Origin: Eleginops maclovinus
Lineage: Eukaryota; Chordata; Actinopteri; Perciformes; Eleginopidae
DNA length: 64,000 nucleotides
NCBI RefSeq assembly: GCF_036324505.1
Contig: NC_086354.1
Location: 5,128,217 to 5,192,216 of the forward strand
Direction: 5' to 3'
A program made the position numbers and the translations under genes. Shown piece by piece: positions 60,213-64,000 of the stretch. Within the stretch, counting starts at the first letter, position 1. Each line of letters begins with the position of its first letter. A model generated the notes under the pieces. That model was given only the letters and a program-made list of their open reading frames with translations. It ran no database searches and was not told where the DNA came from.

Positions 60213-62600
60213 ATGACGGAAGGAGAAAGCCCGCTGGGCCAGGCCCTCCAGCGTCTCGCCCTCATGCAGGAGAGCACAACGGCCCTACAACGGCAGCAGA
60301 GCGAGGCTCTCCTCGTAATCGCCTCCAGCCAGCGGGAGGACCGTGCTCTCCTGCGGGAGCTGCTGCAGCGTCCGGCCGCCCGGGAGGCCGAGCCGGTGAC
60401 CAACCCCGCCCGGCCGCCGCAGATTGCCCTCCAGAAGATGTCAGCCGACGACGACCCAGAGGCTTATCTGGACATATTCGAGGGCACTGCGGCGGCGTGC
60501 GGGTGGCCGGAGGAGGAGTGGGCTGTGCGGCTTCTTCCCCTGCTGGCCGGGGCAGCGCAGCTAGCCGCCCACAGCCTGCCAGCGTCCGATCGACATGAGT
60601 ACAAGCAGTTGCGGAGGGCCATCCTGGACCGGCTCGGCAGCACACCAGAGGGACAACCGCCGCCGGTTCAGGGCCCTTCCCTTCGAGGACGCTGGCCGCC
60701 CCTTCTCCTACGCGAAGCAGCTCCTCGATGCGGCGAGGCGCTGGCTTCAGCCGGGGATGCGCTCCGCCGAGGACGTCATGGAGCAGGTGGCACTGGAGCA
60801 GTTTGTCGCCGGGCTGCCATCGTCAACGGCGAATTGGGTCCAGTGTCACCGCCCTGCCAGCCTGGAGGCAGCCGTCGTCCTCGCGGAGGACCACCTTTCG
60901 CTTCCCCGGCGGAGCATGAAGGAGGAGCCCCGACAACCTGTCGTCCCCGCGGACCGACCCGTTCCAGCCCCAAGGAGGAGGTTCCCGACAGCAGCCGCTG
61001 CACCGCGTTCCCCTCAACCCACGACCCGGCCCCTTCCCACCCAAGCCCTACCTCATCTCTCTCTCTCTCTCTCTCTCCCCAGGATCCAGCCTCCGCCTCT
61101 GGTCGTCCGGCACCACGGGGGGCTCCTCAGGCGCCAGGGCAGGAGTGCTGGCGGTGCGGGCGGCCCGGCCACTTCCGGCGGGAGTGTCCCATGATGGAGG
61201 TCGGACAGTTGGTCCGGGTTGCGGGACCGCCAGTTGCCTCCCCCGGTTTAGAAGGGACGTACCGTATACCGGTATGTATACAGGGGGGTACCCACCAGGC
61301 TCTGATGGACACGGGCTGTAATCAGACGATGATCCATCAGCGCTTGGTTCGGCCGGGGGCATTGGTGGAAGCATCGTGGGTGAAGGTGAGGTGTGTGCAT
61401 GGGGATATTCACCAGTACCCGGAGGTGACTCTGGAAATATCTTTTAGGGGAAAAAAGCATAGAGTCAGGGCTGGAGTTAGTACTCGCCTCACGCACCCTC
61501 TGATCTTGGGAACAAATTGGCCGGGGTTTGCTAAGCTAGCGAGGGCTATGGGGGTGCGTTCACGGGAGTCAGGGAAATGTGAGTGGTGTGCTGTGTTTAG
61601 TGGCGAAGCTGCTGACGGCGACGAAGGGGGAACAGACACGGAGGGGGCCGGGGAGGTCCCTCTACCACCGGAGGGTGCCGGGGAGGCCCCTCTGCCCCCG
61701 CCGGTGTTCCCGGTTGAGGATTTCCCCCTCGAACAGTCTAGGGACGGGACCCTTCAGCACGCTTTCGATCAGGTGGTGAGTATTGATGGCTCCCAGCTCC
61801 ACCCAAACACAGCACTCGCACACCCCCACTTTGTTGTTATTAGGGACAGGCTGTATCGTGTGAGCCGTGACACACAGACAGGAGAGATCAATACCCAGTT
61901 GTTGGTACCACAAAGCCGTCGGGAAATGATTTTCCAGGCGGCTCATCACAACCCCATGTCAGGTCACCTAGGGTACGATAAGACACTACACCGGATCATG
62001 GCCCGATTTTATTGGCCGGGCATTCGCGCGGATGTGAAGCGGTGGTGTGCATCCTGCAGCGAATGTCAGCTGGTTAATCCGCCGGCCACCCCAAAAGCGC
62101 CTCTGCGCCCACTCCCATTAATTGAGGTGCCTTTTGAGAGAGTTGGTATGGACCTCATCGGGCCATTAGACCGGAGTGCACGGGGATATCGCTTTGTACT
62201 CGTCCTAGTGGATTATGCAACACGATATCCCGAGGCAGTGCCGTTGCGCAATATCTCTGCAAAGAGCGTTGCACAGGCACTGTTTCATATAATCTCCCGA
62301 GTCGGGATCCCGAAAGAGATCCTGACTGACCAGGGCACGTCATTTATGTCACGCACACTACGCGAGCTGTATGAACTGTTGGGCGTCCGCTCGATCCGGA
62401 CTAGTGTTTACCATCCACAGACCGATGGCCTGGTGGAGCGGTTTAACAAAACGCTAAAGAACATGGTTCGTAAGTTCGTTCACGAGGATAGCCGTAATTG
62501 GGATAAATGGCTAGACCCTCTGTTGTTTGCAGTGCGGGAGGTGCCTCAGTCCTCCACGGGATTTTCTCCCTTTGAACTGCTGTTTGGCAGCCCACACAGC
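60213..62600 (+). pseudogene. Gmr1-like gag-protease-integrase, frame-shifted in gag and truncated after integrase
   Basis: The polyprotein starts at the ATG at 60213. The N-terminal gag lies in the first frame to about 60650. The next part, with a SCAN-like fold signature (RSAEDVMEQVALEQFVAGLP, then LEAAVVLAEDHL), is in the +1 frame to about 61050, and the rest is back in the first frame. That rest holds a zinc knuckle CWRCGRPGHFRREC (codon 312 of the first frame), a protease active site MDTG (Asp at 366), an integrase zinc finger with HH-CC (about 578-625) and a core with D647, D706 and E742, 35 residues between the last two. The open frame runs on to 62963, but from about 62600 it is unrelated sequence. 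The shift and the missing reverse transcriptase make this copy non-autonomous. Confidence 0.8.
61056..61077. repeat. (TC)n tract inside gag
   Basis: Twenty-two bases of pure TC repeat between the SCAN-like part and the zinc knuckle. It lies where the reading frame returns from +1 to the first frame. Confidence 0.9.
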
Positions 62601-62950
62601 AAAAATACTCCGCGGTGGATCCGCCCCGGAGTTCATCCTCCGGAGGTCGTCCTCCGGAACGGATCCGCCAAACTGATCCGTATCGGCGTCCACTTGCACG
62701 CCGCGTATCATCCGCCGCGGAGGCGTTGCGCGGACCCAAAAAGGACCCGTATATCACCCGTAACGGATCCGCGCTCAAAAGCTCACCTCCGTAACGGGCA
62801 CGGTTCGGACCCGCGACATCCGAGACGGACTCATTTCGTGTCCGCGTACTGCATCCGTCACGGACCCACTATTTTGTATCAGCTACGGACCCATTCCGGA
62901 CTCATAAATGTTCCGGGCCGGGACCGTTTTGGATCCGTGTTAATGAACTT
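62601..62950. repeat. GC-rich block with many GGATCCG / CGGACCC motifs
   Basis: About 350 bases in which GGATCCG, CGGATCC, CGGACCC or GGACCCG and close variants occur about ten times in both orientations with irregular spacing, unlike the sequence on either side. It replaces the rest of the Gypsy element. It may be the subterminal region of another transposon; no class can be named. The open frame through it is the artefactual tail of the integrase frame. Confidence 0.6.
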
Positions 62951-64000
62951 ACTTTCTTATTAAGGGTAATCCTAATAAACTAAACCAGTTAAGCATTTGT
63001 TTCAAACAGGCTTTGTATTACATTCTAATTTGGCAGAAAACACACTTGTCTTGAACTGCAAAAGCCACATTTTAGGCTAATAGCCTACAAAAAAATAACC
63101 CGACAAATGATAACTGTTGTATTTAATGTATTGTATTTAATGATTGTTGATCTCTTTCGCCTTCCTGGTGGCCCGATCCCCAGCTAAATTAAACCAACGT
63201 ATGGCGTGCTTGCTGATGTCTTCGTCCATTGCAGACTTGCAGGCAATTGGGTTTTTCCTCACGGCACCTGTAATCAGACAGAATTCATGTTTGTGACGGA
63301 ACATTTCAATCGCACATTGGCCTATATGACGATGCGACACTGGAAAACCCAAGCAAACAAAATATTTACGGCTGACTAGGTGGGGTTCGACAACAATAGG
63401 CTATAACAAATATATCCAAGCCTAGAAAGTCTCCGAGCAGTGTAGAGTAATATGCAGAGACCACTCGATAGTAGAACTATGAGTACTATCCTAGTTAACA
63501 AGCAGTCATTTTAACCGGATAGTCAATATAAATAAACCTTGTTGCGATAGAACACGTTCTCTTCATATAGAACGAGCGCTTTTTATGCGTGTTCGCAAGG
63601 GGAAAATAGTCCAATCAATCTAATGCAAAAACGGCTAAACAGAGAAAAATGTAGGCCTAATAGTAAAGGTTCATACTGACTATTAAATACCTATGCATGA
63701 TATATTACAAATATTCCGATTGATATAAAGTAGGGCCTGTGTTTTTTTTCAAGGTTAAAGAATCACAGTTAGAATAGAAATAGAATAGTTGATCACAGTT
63801 TAAAATGTTATCCTATTCACCTATCTCCTATGTCTCCCAATGGAAAATTAATTTGAAATCTCCAACTTTGACCTTGAAAAAAGTAGGCCTATGTTTACAT
63901 TTTTAAATATCTTGGTCAGTAGAGGACAGTGTTCAGTGTCCAGTAAATGGCTGGAACAAGCCAGGTGCCTAGTAGGCCAGGTGCTGGATTGATACTTCTG
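62951..64000. other. AT-rich stretch, no supported gene
   Basis: A minus-strand open frame at 63137-63352 follows an acceptor-like TCTGATTACAG and encodes about 43 residues (including HAIRWFNLAGDRATRKAKE). It could be a transposon-derived exon, but I do not recognise it and no partner exon is visible. The rest holds nothing I can name. Confidence 0.4.

Larger units (their letters stand above)
59872..62600 (+). mobile_element. Truncated Ty3/Gypsy retrotransposon of Gmr1 type
   Basis: It comprises one 5' LTR, a primer-binding site, gag, protease and integrase. Sequence of this element stops at about 62600, just after the integrase core, at a GC-rich unrelated block. No reverse transcriptase, RNase H or 3' LTR is present in the window. 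In ordinary Gypsy elements the reverse transcriptase lies between protease and integrase; here nothing of it lies between them. That is the order known from Gmr1-like elements (integrase before reverse transcriptase). Confidence 0.8.

Noticed and set aside
60262..61044. Long minus-strand and alternative-frame open frames in gag
   Set aside because: Due to high GC content; the domain matches are all on the plus strand.
63137..63352. Possible exon of an unknown gene on the minus strand
   Set aside because: Has an acceptor-like border but no partner exon and no family I recognise; kept only as a note in the last stretch.
1..64000. CRISPR arrays, bacterial operons or integrated prophage
   Set aside because: No regularly spaced identical repeats and no ribosome-binding-site-led gene strings; the splicing and repeats are vertebrate.

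Overview
The window is teleost fish nuclear DNA. The evidence is two split vertebrate genes with good splice sites, a tRNA-type SINE, fish-style DNA-transposon families, an intact BEL/Pao element, a relic of a Gmr1-like Ty3/Gypsy element, and long CA/TG/GA microsatellites. Most of the window is AT-rich noncoding sequence. The species cannot be fixed from the sequence alone.

Layout. 1-11 kb is intergenic or intronic, with a local tandem duplication (2245-3920), several short TTAA-flanked transposon copies and a second diverged local duplication (about 7.6-8.6 kb). At 11040-11097 (minus) lies a candidate first coding exon, a signal peptide plus a strong donor, for an unidentified gene running out to the left. 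About 1.2 kb upstream of it is a cluster of AP-1/CRE-like sites. 15.7-19.4 kb holds a degenerate minisatellite, a 380-bp MITE and a SINE. A complete BEL/Pao retrotransposon (19876-26968) has two LTRs that read identical and a 5-bp target duplication. It sits inside an older GTACTT-rich repeat that also has copies at about 32.5 and 37.4 kb.

The first recognisable host gene is a neuromedin-U receptor (plus strand, three coding exons, 40474-43440, 408 codons). The second is a class II CPD photolyase (minus strand, ten coding exons, 51929-57689). Its promoter region carries ZNF143- and NRF1-like motifs, and its N-terminus suggests a mitochondrial leader ahead of an internal start. One exon junction of the photolyase is out of phase by one base, so that copy needs checking.

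From 57938 the window is transposon on transposon. A degraded TTAA-type element, probably Kolobok, carries a broken THAP-transposase gene (plus) that converges on a second gene (minus) encoding a P2X7 C-terminal-like domain. It shares its end with the short elements scattered through the window and is the likely type of parent for them. Near its right part lies a Gmr1-like Ty3/Gypsy element (LTR 59872-60180) with a tRNA-Lys-type primer site, a SCAN-like gag, a protease and an integrase placed directly after the protease. It is cut off at about 62600 by a GC-rich block full of GGATCCG/CGGACCC motifs. The last kilobase shows no gene I can support.
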